Virus record (IMG/VR): IMGVR_UViG_3300008120_000140
Coordinates: 1-36,899 of that record
Direction: 5' to 3' (one strand)
Origin: a virus
Length of the DNA: 36,899 nt
Below, piece by piece: positions 28,622 to 36,323 of the stretch. The stretch's first letter is position 1, and every line of letters begins with the position of its first letter. The position numbers were made by a program, and so were the translations under genes. The notes below the pieces were generated by a model. It saw nothing but the letters and a program-made list of their open reading frames with translations. It was not told where the DNA came from and made no database searches.

Positions 28622-29878
28622 ATGTTCATCTCATCTTATGCGGTTCCAAACGCACCGGCTGCCCGCTCGGCAGGTGGTGATGTCGCCTCCGCAGGCGGCA
28701 CGGGCTCGAACGCACCCGTAGAAGCTGGCGTTCAGGGCGGTCCTGGCGGATCTCCGTTGTCCATTTTTGAGTCACTGGCCGGCCACACGGTTGCCGAGCA
28801 GTTGGCCGCGATGGGTGCAGCGGAAGGAGTCAAGACAGAGCCGGTGAAGGCCAAGGCCAAAAGCCAGCCGACACAAGCCGCCGCAAAACCGAAGTCTCCA
28901 CCTGTCACCTCGACAGCCGACGATGACGACGACGCGGGAACCGATGACGCCGATGAGTCCAACAACACGGACGGGACCAATCAGGACCGCGATGCGATCC
29001 TGCCCGACGATGAGGACGACTCTGCCGAGGTGACCGCCGAGGACGAATCGGATGCTGACGAATCCAACGACGATGCGGACGACGGGGAAGCAGGCGACAA
29101 TGACGACGCTCCCGAGGACACGAAGGAAGCCGCCGCCAAGCTCAAGGCACTGGAAAAGGACAATTTCAAGACGCGGGCCAAAAACCGCGAACTGCGCGAG
29201 CAGCTTGAGAAAATCCAAGCCCGTGTGCAGGAGATGGAAAGCCAAGGCACCACAGCAGGCACGCCGCTCTACGGCATGCCGGAAGGATTCGAGGCCGTGA
29301 AAACGGAGCAGGATCTGACCCAGCTCGAAGCGCAATGGCAGGCCGCCAAAGAGTGGGCCGAGGATCACGAGCAGGAAGGCTACACCGGCAATGACGCACA
29401 AGGCAACGAGGTGGAATACACCCCGCAGCAGGTGCGCCAATACCGCCGCCAGATGGAGAAAGCACTGAAGCAGGCCGACAAAGCCCGCAGCGTGCTGAAG
29501 GACCGACTGGCCAAGGAGTCCGATGCGAAAGCCATCGCCAGCAGGAAGTATCCCTTCGTGCTCGATGCCACCAGCAGCCGCCATGCCCTCGTGAAAGAGA
29601 TCGAGTCCGAGCATCCTGAGATCAGCCTGAGCCCGCATCGCGCCCTTCTTCTGGGCCGCCTCGCCGTGGCGAAGCTGCTCGAAAGCGGTGCTTATGAACT
29701 CGTGAAGAAAGGCAGCAGCAAGCCCGCCGCCGCCAGCGTCGCCAAGAAAGTCGCCCCGCCTGCTCCCCCGCCGCCTGCTCGCCGCCAGGCATCTGCCTCT
29801 GACGCCTCCGCACCCTTTGCCAGTCTCGCCATGAGCCTCGCGCAAAACACGGTCGCCAGTCTGAAGCATGCCGCCTGA
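28622..29878 (+). CDS. Capsid scaffolding protein
   Basis: From ATG 28622 the product has 418 residues; an in-frame ATG 12 codons upstream is also possible. Residues around 95-180 are extremely acidic (long runs of Asp/Glu with Ser/Asn), followed by a coiled coil (KLKALEKDNFKTRAKNRELR, then EQLEKIQARVQEME). Later helical segments and a Pro/Ala-rich, basic C terminus complete the protein. An acidic, coiled-coil protein encoded between portal and major capsid protein is the normal signature of a scaffold, which guides capsid assembly and is then removed. The Lys-rich C-terminal part could bind the shell. Confidence 0.82.
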   Translation: MFISSYAVPNAPAARSAGGDVASAGGTGSNAPVEAGVQGGPGGSPLSIFESLAGHTVAEQLAAMGAAEGVKTEPVKAKAKSQPTQAAAKPKSPPVTSTADDDDDAGTDDADESNNTDGTNQDRDAILPDDEDDSAEVTAEDESDADESNDDADDGEAGDNDDAPEDTKEAAAKLKALEKDNFKTRAKNRELREQLEKIQARVQEMESQGTTAGTPLYGMPEGFEAVKTEQDLTQLEAQWQAAKEWAEDHEQEGYTGNDAQGNEVEYTPQQVRQYRRQMEKALKQADKARSVLKDRLAKESDAKAIASRKYPFVLDATSSRHALVKEIESEHPEISLSPHRALLLGRLAVAKLLESGAYELVKKGSSKPAAASVAKKVAPPAPPPPARRQASASDASAPFASLAMSLAQNTVASLKHAA

Positions 29879-29939
29879 CCTGTGAGACCCGGACCTTTTG
29901 CGGAAAACCTGAACCTCAAACTTCACCTTTTCCAAGATC

Positions 29940-30935
29940 ATGCCCGCCACCTTTGAACGCACCCAAGTGGGACGCCGCGAAGACCTCGCCGACGCCATCT
30001 ACAACATCGACGCGAAGGACTATCCTTTGCTCTCCGCCATCCCGAAAGGGAAAGCCGCCGTCAAGACCCGCTTTGACTGGCAGGCCGACAGCTATGCCAC
30101 CCCGAGCACCGACGGCGTTGTCGATGGTGCCGACGTGAGCACCTACGAAGACGCCGCCGAAAATCGCGGCCTGCTCTCCAACTACGTCCAGAAGGTGCGC
30201 CGCACCCCGATGGTCACGGAGATGGCGCAGGACGTGTCAGACGTGGCCGGCCTCGCATCCGAAATGGCTGGCGCCATCGCCAAGAAAACCATCGAGTGCA
30301 AACGCGATGTCGAAGCCACTCTCGGCAGCGACAACGAAGCACAGGCCGACAACGGCACGGTGCCTTACAAGACGCGCGGCCTCGGCAAGTGGGCGCTCAG
30401 CACCGCGCAAGCCGTGCTTCCGGTGCCCTCCGCCTTCCGCACGCCCTCCGCCAGCATCGACGCCACCGCGCTTGCCAGCGTGACCCGCGCCGTGGTGAAC
30501 AACGTCATGAAGAGCCAGTATGCCCAGACCGGCAAACGCGGCACCTACATGTTCGTGTGCGGCACCAGCCTCAAGGCCCGCTTCACCGAAATGGTCGGCT
30601 ACTCGCCCACCGTGTCCAACTTCACCGCCATCACCCAGACCAATCGCGGCCAGGGCTCGAAGTGGAGCGACACCATCGAGAGCTTCACCGGTGACTTCGG
30701 CACCTACGACCTCGTGCTGTCCAACTGGCTCGGCTTCTCCGCCGGTGCGGCCGATGCCCGCCGCGGCTACGCCATCGACCCCTCCATGATGGAGCTCAAG
30801 TTCAACAAGCAGTGGGCCTACAAGGCGCTGCCTGACCTGGACGGCGGCCCACGTGGTGTGATCAGCGCCATCTTCGGCCTCGCGGTCAAGAACCCGCTCG
30901 GCCTCGCGAAGTTCGCCGCTACCGCCGACAGCTAA
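29940..30935 (+). CDS. Major capsid protein, SU10/DUF5309-type HK97 fold
   Basis: A 331-residue protein. The N terminus (GRREDLADAIYNIDAKDYPL, then LSAIPKGKAAVKTRFDWQAD) is the recognisable start of the SU10-like/DUF5309 major capsid family, in which an R-R-E-N-L..xIyNIsp.dtPf segment is conserved. A central acidic Asp/Glu-bearing region and the C-terminal NPLGLAK segment follow. Length fits the family. These proteins build the icosahedral or elongated shell of podovirus-like phages. The gene lies directly after the scaffold and before a strong hairpin terminator. Confidence 0.88.
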   Translation: MPATFERTQVGRREDLADAIYNIDAKDYPLLSAIPKGKAAVKTRFDWQADSYATPSTDGVVDGADVSTYEDAAENRGLLSNYVQKVRRTPMVTEMAQDVSDVAGLASEMAGAIAKKTIECKRDVEATLGSDNEAQADNGTVPYKTRGLGKWALSTAQAVLPVPSAFRTPSASIDATALASVTRAVVNNVMKSQYAQTGKRGTYMFVCGTSLKARFTEMVGYSPTVSNFTAITQTNRGQGSKWSDTIESFTGDFGTYDLVLSNWLGFSAGAADARRGYAIDPSMMELKFNKQWAYKALPDLDGGPRGVISAIFGLAVKNPLGLAKFAATADS

Positions 30936-30943
30936 CCCTGACA

Positions 30944-30980
30944 CCGGGGCCGCGTGACGAGCGCGGCCCCGGATTTCTTC
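30944..30980 (+). terminator. Terminator-like hairpin after the capsid gene
   Basis: CCGGGGCCGCG (30944-30954), a 7-nt loop TGACGAG and CGCGGCCCCGG (30962-30972) make a perfect 11-bp stem, followed by ATTTCTTC. It lies 8 bp after the capsid stop. It could terminate a fraction of transcripts so that head genes downstream are made at lower level. Confidence 0.7.
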
Positions 30981-31024
30981 CACTCGCAGATTCATTCTCA
31001 CCCACTTTTTGAAAGGACACCTTT

Positions 31025-31522
31025 ATGGCTGACCAAGCAGTTACCCTCTCCACCGCCACCAGCGCCAGCAACAACATCCGCATCGCTCCGCTCTCCGCCG
31101 AAGTCGCTGGAGAGTATGGCTTCACGCACGTTTTCCGCGTGCCCTTCGACATCATCAACACCAGCACCTGGACCACGCAGGGCGATACCGTCACGGTGAC
31201 GCTCGGCACGACTCCGGCCGCCTACATCATCGACCGCGTGGCCATTTACATCCCCACGGCCTTTGCCACCACCGGCACGCTCACGCTCAGCCTCGGCACC
31301 AGCAGCAACACCGCGCTGGCCATTGCTGCTGCCTCGTGCAAGACGGCCGGCATGCTCACTGCTGCCGCTGGCTGTGTGCCTGCCAACAAGGTCGAAGGCA
31401 CCAGCGCTGCCACGCTGCAATGCCGTTTCACCACGCAGAGCGCCACCGGTGCCCCGTCGGACATCACCGCGGGCATTGCGGAGATCTATCTCCGCATCCT
31501 CGACGTGGGTGCGCTGATCTAA
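31025..31522 (+). CDS. Head decoration/structural protein
   Basis: A 165-residue beta-rich protein dominated by Thr, Ser, Ala and Val in alternating patterns (TWTTQGDTVTVTLGTTPAAY, then GTLTLSLGTSSNTA). A good ribosome-binding site (GAAAGGACA) precedes it by a few bases, as expected for an abundant virion protein. It follows the capsid gene and its terminator. It could be a head-decoration (cement) protein or head fibre base. The assignment is by composition and position. Confidence 0.65.
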   Translation: MADQAVTLSTATSASNNIRIAPLSAEVAGEYGFTHVFRVPFDIINTSTWTTQGDTVTVTLGTTPAAYIIDRVAIYIPTAFATTGTLTLSLGTSSNTALAIAAASCKTAGMLTAAAGCVPANKVEGTSAATLQCRFTTQSATGAPSDITAGIAEIYLRILDVGALI

Positions 31523-31525
31523 TGC

Positions 31526-31549
31526 TTTGCCGTCGATCCTGACGGCAAA
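31526..31549 (+). other. Hairpin 1 in the gap after the decoration gene
   Basis: TTTGCCGTC (31526-31534), loop GATCCT and GACGGCAAA (31541-31549) form a perfect 9-bp stem just after the stop. It is the first of two hairpins in a 131-bp gap. Confidence 0.65.
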
Positions 31550-31570
31550 CCCCAACGCCTCACAGCACAA

Positions 31571-31606
31571 CCTGCTGCGGCTCGGATCAAACCGGGCCGC
31601 AGCAGG
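31571..31606 (+). terminator. Hairpin 2 in the gap after the decoration gene
   Basis: CCTGCTGCGGC (31571-31581) pairs with GCCGCAGCAGG (31596-31606), extended by CGG/CCG inside, around a short A-rich loop. No long T-run follows, so it may be a terminator or attenuator or an RNA-stability element. With the preceding hairpin it separates the abundant head proteins from connector genes. Confidence 0.6.
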
Positions 31607-31653
31607 GGCTGGCGATGCCTGACCGAACTCTCTGCTTCACTCCTTCCTGACTC

Positions 31654-32085
31654 ATGTTTGACTCCGAAGAACTCATTGCCGAGCTGCACGCGCAGGGTGG
31701 ACCCTCGCTGGTGGCTGCTGTGGAGCGGGAGTTTCGCACGGGCTGGGAATTGCAAAAGCACAGGGCCATGCAGAAGGAGCAAAGCCGCGCCGAAGTGGGC
31801 CATGCCCGCAGCGCCGCCGTCGATGGCCTGGGCTACATCTCCAGCAGCATCGACTCCAATTCCTATTTCTACTGGCTCAACAAAGGCCGGAATGAACTTG
31901 GCTGTCAAAACGTGTGGGCGGAGGACGAATTTCGCCGCGACTACGCCAAGAAGAACACGCAGACCGTGGTGAAGTATCAAAGCGCGCAACCGCGCAGCGG
32001 CTGGACGCCTGACATGGACACCTCGCGCGACACCGCGCCGCAGCTCGTGCTCGGCAGCAAATACGGAATGGGGGTGGCTGCATGA
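31654..32085 (+). CDS. Probable head completion/connector protein
   Basis: A 143-residue, charged helical protein with an aromatic centre (SSIDSNSYFYWLNKGRNELG, then CQNVWAEDEFRRDYAKK). It ends in an ATGA overlap with the next gene (32082). The position, after head proteins and before a tail-type protein, fits a head-tail adaptor or head-completion role. No family is recognised from sequence. Confidence 0.55.
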   Translation: MFDSEELIAELHAQGGPSLVAAVEREFRTGWELQKHRAMQKEQSRAEVGHARSAAVDGLGYISSSIDSNSYFYWLNKGRNELGCQNVWAEDEFRRDYAKKNTQTVVKYQSAQPRSGWTPDMDTSRDTAPQLVLGSKYGMGVAA

Positions 32086-32765
32086 ACGGCGTCGCTTTCA
32101 AAACGCTGCGTGACGGCTGCATCGAGGACGCAGGCCTGCTCAGCGCGCAGGACTCCACGCTCAATGCGCGGTTCACCTCCTACATCAACACGGCGCTCGA
32201 TTACGCCTATCCGTGGAATCTCGACGGCTGGCGCGAACTGCGCAAAGCCACCTCCGAAACGGTGACTTCGCAGGTCATTGATCTGAATACCGTTGGCGCG
32301 GGCTACTGGGGCGTGTGTCACGTGCTCGGCGTCACCAAAGAGCACCCGTGGAAAAGCAGCAACCCCACGCCGCGCGAGTATGACGTGGCCGGCACGGACA
32401 TCATCGTGCCCGACACCGTGACCGATGCCACGCTGTGGGTCGCGCACATTGAGGCACCGCCCGTGTTCTCCAGCACCGCCTGGGCCACCGGCACCCCGTA
32501 TGTCGTCGGCGATGTGCGTCTCGAAGGCAACGATTGCTACTACTGCCTGACCGCGCACACCAGCGGCACCTTTGCCACCGATCTGGCCGCCAGTAAGTGG
32601 GCCATCCTCAAGGTGCCCGGCTTCCTCAACATCCCCGTCCGGCAAGCCGTCGTGCAGGCCTATCTCCGCACCGATGGCCAAGAGCAGACCAGCCAAAGCA
32701 TCCAGCGCCTGCTCGATACTCATCTCAATCAAATCGCCACCCGGCACACCCCAGCCATCCGCTGA
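32082..32765 (+). CDS. Head-tail connector-type protein with CBM5/12-like insert
   Basis: A 227-residue protein, ATGA-coupled to the preceding gene. The N-terminal part resembles tail-tubular/adaptor proteins (LNARFTSYINTALDYAYPWN, with the W-x-E-L segment after it). Residues around 130-170 (WATGTPYVVGDVRLEGNDCY, then YCLTAHTSGTF and SKWAIL) match the aromatic pattern of carbohydrate-binding module 5/12: W, a YxxGDxV turn, xYxCxxxHxS and a final W. Such an insert could bind host glycans during attachment. The C-terminal helical part fits a ring-forming connector. The connector call is inferred; the module match is visual. Confidence 0.6.
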   Translation: MNGVAFKTLRDGCIEDAGLLSAQDSTLNARFTSYINTALDYAYPWNLDGWRELRKATSETVTSQVIDLNTVGAGYWGVCHVLGVTKEHPWKSSNPTPREYDVAGTDIIVPDTVTDATLWVAHIEAPPVFSSTAWATGTPYVVGDVRLEGNDCYYCLTAHTSGTFATDLAASKWAILKVPGFLNIPVRQAVVQAYLRTDGQEQTSQSIQRLLDTHLNQIATRHTPAIR

Positions 32766-32770
32766 CCGCT

Positions 32771-33091
32771 ATGCAGACCACCATCGACACCAAAAACTTC
32801 CAAGGCGCTGGCGTCCCCAGCAACTACGCCAAAGCCACCGCTGACGGCACCGTGTTCACCCTCGCCAAAGGCGAAGTCGGTTTCATCCAGAACCTCGACG
32901 ACGCCGCGCTTGCGGTGAAGTTCGGAGCCACCGCCAGCACGACCAGCTTCAACGTCATCCTCCAAGCCGGATCGGCCGCCGATGATGGCAAGGGAGGCTT
33001 CATCTACGTCACCGATTACGTCGGCGCGGTCAGTGTCGCCGCCATGAGCGGCACCGCCAACTACATCGCCTGGAAACGCGTGCTTGCCTGA
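32771..33091 (+). CDS. Small structural protein
   Basis: From ATG 32771 the product has 106 residues; the frame is open further upstream but in the overlapping region of the previous gene. It is beta-rich with short Gly/Ala turns (GTVFTLAKGEVGFIQNLDDA, then LAVKFGATAS). Small beta proteins of this kind can be stoppers, cement or tail-tip subunits. It sits five bases after the previous stop. No family is recognised. Confidence 0.5.
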   Translation: MQTTIDTKNFQGAGVPSNYAKATADGTVFTLAKGEVGFIQNLDDAALAVKFGATASTTSFNVILQAGSAADDGKGGFIYVTDYVGAVSVAAMSGTANYIAWKRVLA

Positions 33092-33095
33092 CCTC

Positions 33096-33815
33096 ATGAC
33101 GCCCCTGCTCCGCAGTCCTTCGCAACTGGTGAACCCGCTGGCCCGTCAGCGGTTCCTGGGGTTTGGGACGGCAGCGGGAGGCGGTGAGTGGACTCCTGCT
33201 TTGTTGTCCCCCATGACTTGGTTCGATGCCGCCTCCATTGGGGTTGGTAATGGCAACCCGATTGGCACCTGGAGCAATCAAGGCACTTTGGGGGCATCTG
33301 GCGACGCTACCGCAACAGGCACGGCCCGCCCTACTTTAAGCTCTACGGGCATCAATGGCGGGCCTGCTGTGCTGTTTGATGGCGTCGATGATTTGATGGC
33401 CTTTTCCCACTCAGCCACTACAGCATTCACCATCTGGTTCATCTACAAAGCAAACACTGCAAGCGGGAGGCATCGTGTGTATGATGATGTGGGGGGCAAT
33501 CGGTTGGTAGGTTTCTACGATACGTCGCGAAGCGTGTTCACAGGATCGTTTCTATACAACGGGTCAACCGCTACGAGCACGCAAGTGTTTATCGCACAAG
33601 CATCTAGTTCTGGTCGAAGTTTTCGCGTTAACGGAACTACCGTCACTGACGCCACCTCGGCGGGAGTGTTAACAGGCGTGGCTGGCCTTGGGAAAACCAC
33701 AGAATTTATCAAGGGTAATGTTTCCGAGCTTGGCTTGATGAACCGCATCCTCACAGCCGGAGAGCTTACCAGTCTCACACAGTATCTCACCAACAAATCG
33801 GGGGTATCCGCATGA
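33096..33815 (+). CDS. LamG/concanavalin-like lectin-domain protein
   Basis: From ATG 33096 the product has 239 residues; an in-frame TTG four codons upstream is less likely. Residues 45-235 look like a LamG/concanavalin A-like jelly roll: TWFDAASI with GTWSNQGTLGAS, LFDGVDDLMAFS, then FIYKANTASGRHRVYDD, and finally ISELGLMNRIL-like ending SELGLMNRILTAGELTSL. The order N-terminal PSSWFDASDI-like motif, FDGVDD core and C-terminal RxL..eE.. is typical. Such domains bind sugars and occur in phage appendages. It has AT-rich codon use compared with its neighbours, which suggests recent acquisition. It ends in an ATGA overlap. Confidence 0.72.
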   Translation: MTPLLRSPSQLVNPLARQRFLGFGTAAGGGEWTPALLSPMTWFDAASIGVGNGNPIGTWSNQGTLGASGDATATGTARPTLSSTGINGGPAVLFDGVDDLMAFSHSATTAFTIWFIYKANTASGRHRVYDDVGGNRLVGFYDTSRSVFTGSFLYNGSTATSTQVFIAQASSSGRSFRVNGTTVTDATSAGVLTGVAGLGKTTEFIKGNVSELGLMNRILTAGELTSLTQYLTNKSGVSA

Positions 33816-34132
33816 TCCGAGGTCTTATCCTCATCCTGGCAGAGCATTTACCCAGTGCGCGGGCGCTGGCGACTACCGCTCCTTTCAGTCTGACGGAGGA
33901 AGAGGCGGCCAATCTGTTTGTGCCGGCAGGCAGCCCGTCTGGAGATGGGCCCGCCACGCACTACTGGGCCGCAGGACTTTTTACCCCCACGCATTGGAAT
34001 GCCATTCAAGGGCTCGCCATGCTGCTGCCGTGGGCCGATTGTCAGGCTTACGACATCGCCACCCAACCGGATTTTCCCGACACGCAACTGGCCGTTTTGG
34101 GCCTGCAACGATGGAAAGGAGATATGTCGTGA
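33812..34132 (+). CDS. Small protein before the lysis genes
   Basis: A 106-residue protein, ATGA-coupled to the lectin-like gene. It begins with a modestly hydrophobic stretch (MIRGLILILAEHL), then has a Pro/Gly-rich middle and Trp-containing segments (THYWAAGLFTPTHWNAIQGL). The N terminus might be a short membrane anchor, but this is weak. A GTGA overlap links it to the membrane-HTH gene. No function can be assigned. Confidence 0.5.
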   Translation: MIRGLILILAEHLPSARALATTAPFSLTEEEAANLFVPAGSPSGDGPATHYWAAGLFTPTHWNAIQGLAMLLPWADCQAYDIATQPDFPDTQLAVLGLQRWKGDMS

Positions 34133-34593
34133 GCATCATGGAAGACAACCAAGAAATCATCAAACTGGGGACGGTTCATGGGTGGGTATTCAAAATTTCT
34201 CTGTGGGCAGCTCCGTTGTTCTTTGTTTGGACGGTTAACACCATCCTCGCTCACGATCGCGACATTGCCGTGATGAAAATGCAAATCGCCATGCAGAGCG
34301 GTGGCAAGGGCAACATCTCCAACAGCATCAACATGGGCAGCGCGGGGGCGGACACCGAGATGGTGGACAGTGCGCGCACTTGGCTGACTACGAAGGATGT
34401 GGCTACTCGCGAGGGCTGCGACGAGCGCACGGTGCTGAATTACATCGCGCGCGGCCAGATCGTGCCGATGCCCGAGAAGGATGGCAAGAGCTGGCGCATT
34501 TCCGCAGGTTTCCGAATCATTCCGAATCCCGCCGAATCTGGCGGAAAGGTCGCAGCTAAACTCCAACCTGAATGCGAGGAGGCCACGCCATGA
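34129..34593 (+). CDS. Membrane protein with C-terminal HTH domain
   Basis: From GTG 34129 (GTGA overlap, 7 bp after GGAGA-type site AAAGGAGAT) the product has 154 residues; ATG 34138 is an alternative. Residues 19-40 form one membrane segment (WVFKISLWAAPLFFVWTVNT). A Met/Gln linker follows. Residues 86-125 (LTTKDVATREGCDERTVLNY, then IARGQIVPMPEK) are an HTH-17/MerR-like domain. Combining a membrane anchor and HTH domain in a lysis cassette is unusual. It could be a holin-like protein with regulatory tail, or a membrane-tethered DNA-binding protein. Either is inference. Confidence 0.6.
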   Translation: MSIMEDNQEIIKLGTVHGWVFKISLWAAPLFFVWTVNTILAHDRDIAVMKMQIAMQSGGKGNISNSINMGSAGADTEMVDSARTWLTTKDVATREGCDERTVLNYIARGQIVPMPEKDGKSWRISAGFRIIPNPAESGGKVAAKLQPECEEATP

Positions 34594-35219
34594 GCCGCCG
34601 CGTCGTCTATTTCATCCTAAACGGCATCCACACGAACCCGGCGCAGACCGACGGCTGGGTCGATGAAGCCGCAACGCTGCTGAATCGGCAGACGCCCGAC
34701 TACGTGAAGCCGGAGAAATTTGAATACTACACGACGGCGCTCACTCGCAGGCTGTTCCAGGCGCGCCGCGCGGAGAAACTGCTGCACAAGGCGCTCGGTT
34801 ACGCGGAGGACGGCTGGACCGTGCGGATGATCGGGCACAGCAACGGCTGCGATTTGATCGCGCGCGTGGCGCTGGCGGCTGATTTCAGGCTGGACAGCGT
34901 GCATCTCATCGCCCCGGCTGCGGAAGATAAGCATTTCGCTGATGCCGTGATTCAAAGCAAGATTCGTCGCGTGCACATCTACGGAAGCGAGAACGACAAG
35001 GCGCTGCAAGCGGCCGGTTTGTCGGCCAAGCTGCTCAACTTTGTCGGCCTGGGCTTCGGCTCGCTAGGCCTGCGCGGCAAGGCGCTGGCTGACTGCTTTC
35101 CGGGCCGCGTGTTTGATCACTCGCGGCACCACTATGGACACAGCACGTGGCTCGGTGGCCTCGCGCTGCCGGGCACGGTGCGCGAAATCCTGCAACACGA
35201 CGACCTTTTGCCAGCATGA
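34590..35219 (+). CDS. Alpha/beta-hydrolase, LysB-like esterase candidate
   Basis: From ATG 34590 (ATGA overlap) the product has 209 residues. It has the nucleophile elbow GHSNG (S84) after a hydrophobic strand (WTVRMIG), a likely acid in YGSENDKAL (D136) and a likely catalytic His in HYGHSTW (H184), giving the order Ser-Asp-His of an alpha/beta hydrolase. There is no signal peptide. Its place between membrane genes and the amidase is where LysB-type esterases and lipases lie in some phages. A role in cutting outer-envelope lipids during lysis is inferred. A spanin or virion-associated role is not excluded. Confidence 0.7.
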   Translation: MSRRVVYFILNGIHTNPAQTDGWVDEAATLLNRQTPDYVKPEKFEYYTTALTRRLFQARRAEKLLHKALGYAEDGWTVRMIGHSNGCDLIARVALAADFRLDSVHLIAPAAEDKHFADAVIQSKIRRVHIYGSENDKALQAAGLSAKLLNFVGLGFGSLGLRGKALADCFPGRVFDHSRHHYGHSTWLGGLALPGTVREILQHDDLLPA

Positions 35220-35341
35220 AATTGCTTTTCCAACTCGCTGACCTTCCCCTGCCTGAAGCTGGGGCTCGCATCATTTTGGCCATCGCCGTGATGATCGGGC
35301 TGGTGGTCGGCTGTTTTTACTACGCGTCCAAAAAGCCATGA
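35216..35341 (+). CDS. Very small single-pass membrane protein, holin candidate
   Basis: A 41-residue protein starting in an ATGA overlap with the hydrolase and ending in an ATGA overlap with the next gene. It has one membrane segment (ARIILAIAVMIGLVVGCFYY) and a basic tail (ASKKP), the build of small holins or antiholin-type proteins. The double coupling and location in the lysis cassette support it. Without a charged N-terminal pattern typical of a known holin class, the type is uncertain. Confidence 0.55.
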   Translation: MKLLFQLADLPLPEAGARIILAIAVMIGLVVGCFYYASKKP

Positions 35342-35688
35342 GTTCACCCGCTCCATCTGCTGTCTCGCACCTGCTCACCGCGCTCGGTTTCGAGTGCCTG
35401 GGCCATTCGCGGGCGCATGACGGCGCGGTGATGTGGATGCTGAGCCTAGGGGCGCGGGACATTCTGATCACGCTGCCAGAAAACGCCACCGTGAGCGACG
35501 CTGCGGAGTCGATCTACGACGCCGGAGCGCGCGACAAGCGCGATGAGATTCAAGGCCGCTGGAGCGATTTCCAAAACGCGCTGAAGTATTCCCGCACGGA
35601 CACGCTCTGGACCGAAGCGCGCGAGCTGCAACGCCTCGCCCGCGAGGAGCGGGAGAAAGCGGCGAGCATGCCGAAGAAGGAAGCCTGA
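35338..35688 (+). CDS. Small protein in lysis cassette
   Basis: A 116-residue protein, ATGA-coupled to the small membrane gene. The N-terminal part contains a short hydrophobic strand region (AVMWMLSLGARDILITLPEN), the C-terminal half is a long charged helix (LWTEARELQRLAREEREKAA). It lies immediately before the endolysin. A lysis-accessory (spanin-like, lacking signal and lipobox) role is not supported; I leave it as unknown. Confidence 0.5.
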   Translation: MSSPAPSAVSHLLTALGFECLGHSRAHDGAVMWMLSLGARDILITLPENATVSDAAESIYDAGARDKRDEIQGRWSDFQNALKYSRTDTLWTEARELQRLAREEREKAASMPKKEA

Positions 35689-35703
35689 ACTTTGAACCCT
35701 TTT

Positions 35704-36270
35704 ATGAAAACCTGCACTTTCATCCTCGATCCTGGGCACGGCATGGGCAATCGCGTGCGTGGCCGCTACGATCCCGGTGCGGTGTCGCAAGGCGTCGAAG
35801 AAGCCAGCATCGCGATGGCGTGGGCGAATGAGCTGCGCGGCCTGCTGACGAGCATGGGCCACCGCGTGGTGCGCACGCGGAAGGATCGCCATGATCCGTG
35901 TCCGGTTTCTCGTCGGGATGACATCGCGGTGGCCTACGGTGGCACGGCGATGATCAGCCTCCACTGCAATGCCGCCAGCGGGCTGGCCAACGGCACGGAA
36001 ACGTTTTACCGCGGCGCCGAGGACAAGGCGCTCGCCGAGAAACTGAACGCCGCCGTGTGCAGCGCACTGGGCACGAAGTCGCGCGGCGTCAAAACGGAGC
36101 AGGAAAGCCAGCACAAGAGCCTTGCGGTGATGGAGTTCCCGAACTGCTGGCTCATCGAGCTCGGTTTCATCGACCACGCAGGCGACCGCGCCAAGATGCT
36201 CGATGAAAAGCTGATGCTGCTGGCCTGCCAAAACATCGCCGCTGTGCTGCATGAGGCTTTTGCGAAGTGA
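35704..36270 (+). CDS. N-acetylmuramoyl-L-alanine amidase endolysin
   Basis: A 188-residue Amidase_3-family enzyme that would cleave the amide bond between MurNAc and the stem peptide. Motifs in order: FILDPGHG (Zn ligand H12), RYDPGAV, EEAS with the Zn-ligand-type Glu at 33, RTRKD, SLHCNA (Zn ligand H87) and IELGFIDH with catalytic Glu152. The full-length single domain has no cell-wall-binding module and no signal peptide, so it needs a holin for export. ATG 35704 is preferred to an in-frame TTG at 35692. Confidence 0.88.
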   Translation: MKTCTFILDPGHGMGNRVRGRYDPGAVSQGVEEASIAMAWANELRGLLTSMGHRVVRTRKDRHDPCPVSRRDDIAVAYGGTAMISLHCNAASGLANGTETFYRGAEDKALAEKLNAAVCSALGTKSRGVKTEQESQHKSLAVMEFPNCWLIELGFIDHAGDRAKMLDEKLMLLACQNIAAVLHEAFAK

Positions 36271-36284
36271 CCCCTTTTCCCGAA

Positions 36285-36311
36285 CCACACGCTGAAGCGT
36301 GAACAACTTAC
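36285..36311. repeat. 27-bp dispersed hairpin repeat, copy 2
   Basis: Identical to 3239-3265, with the hairpin core CACGC-TGAA-GCGTG. It lies 14 bp after the amidase stop and 13 bp before the start of the final gene. Both copies thus sit between a gene end and the start of a structural gene. Confidence 0.85.
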
Positions 36312-36323
36312 CCGATCCCGATC

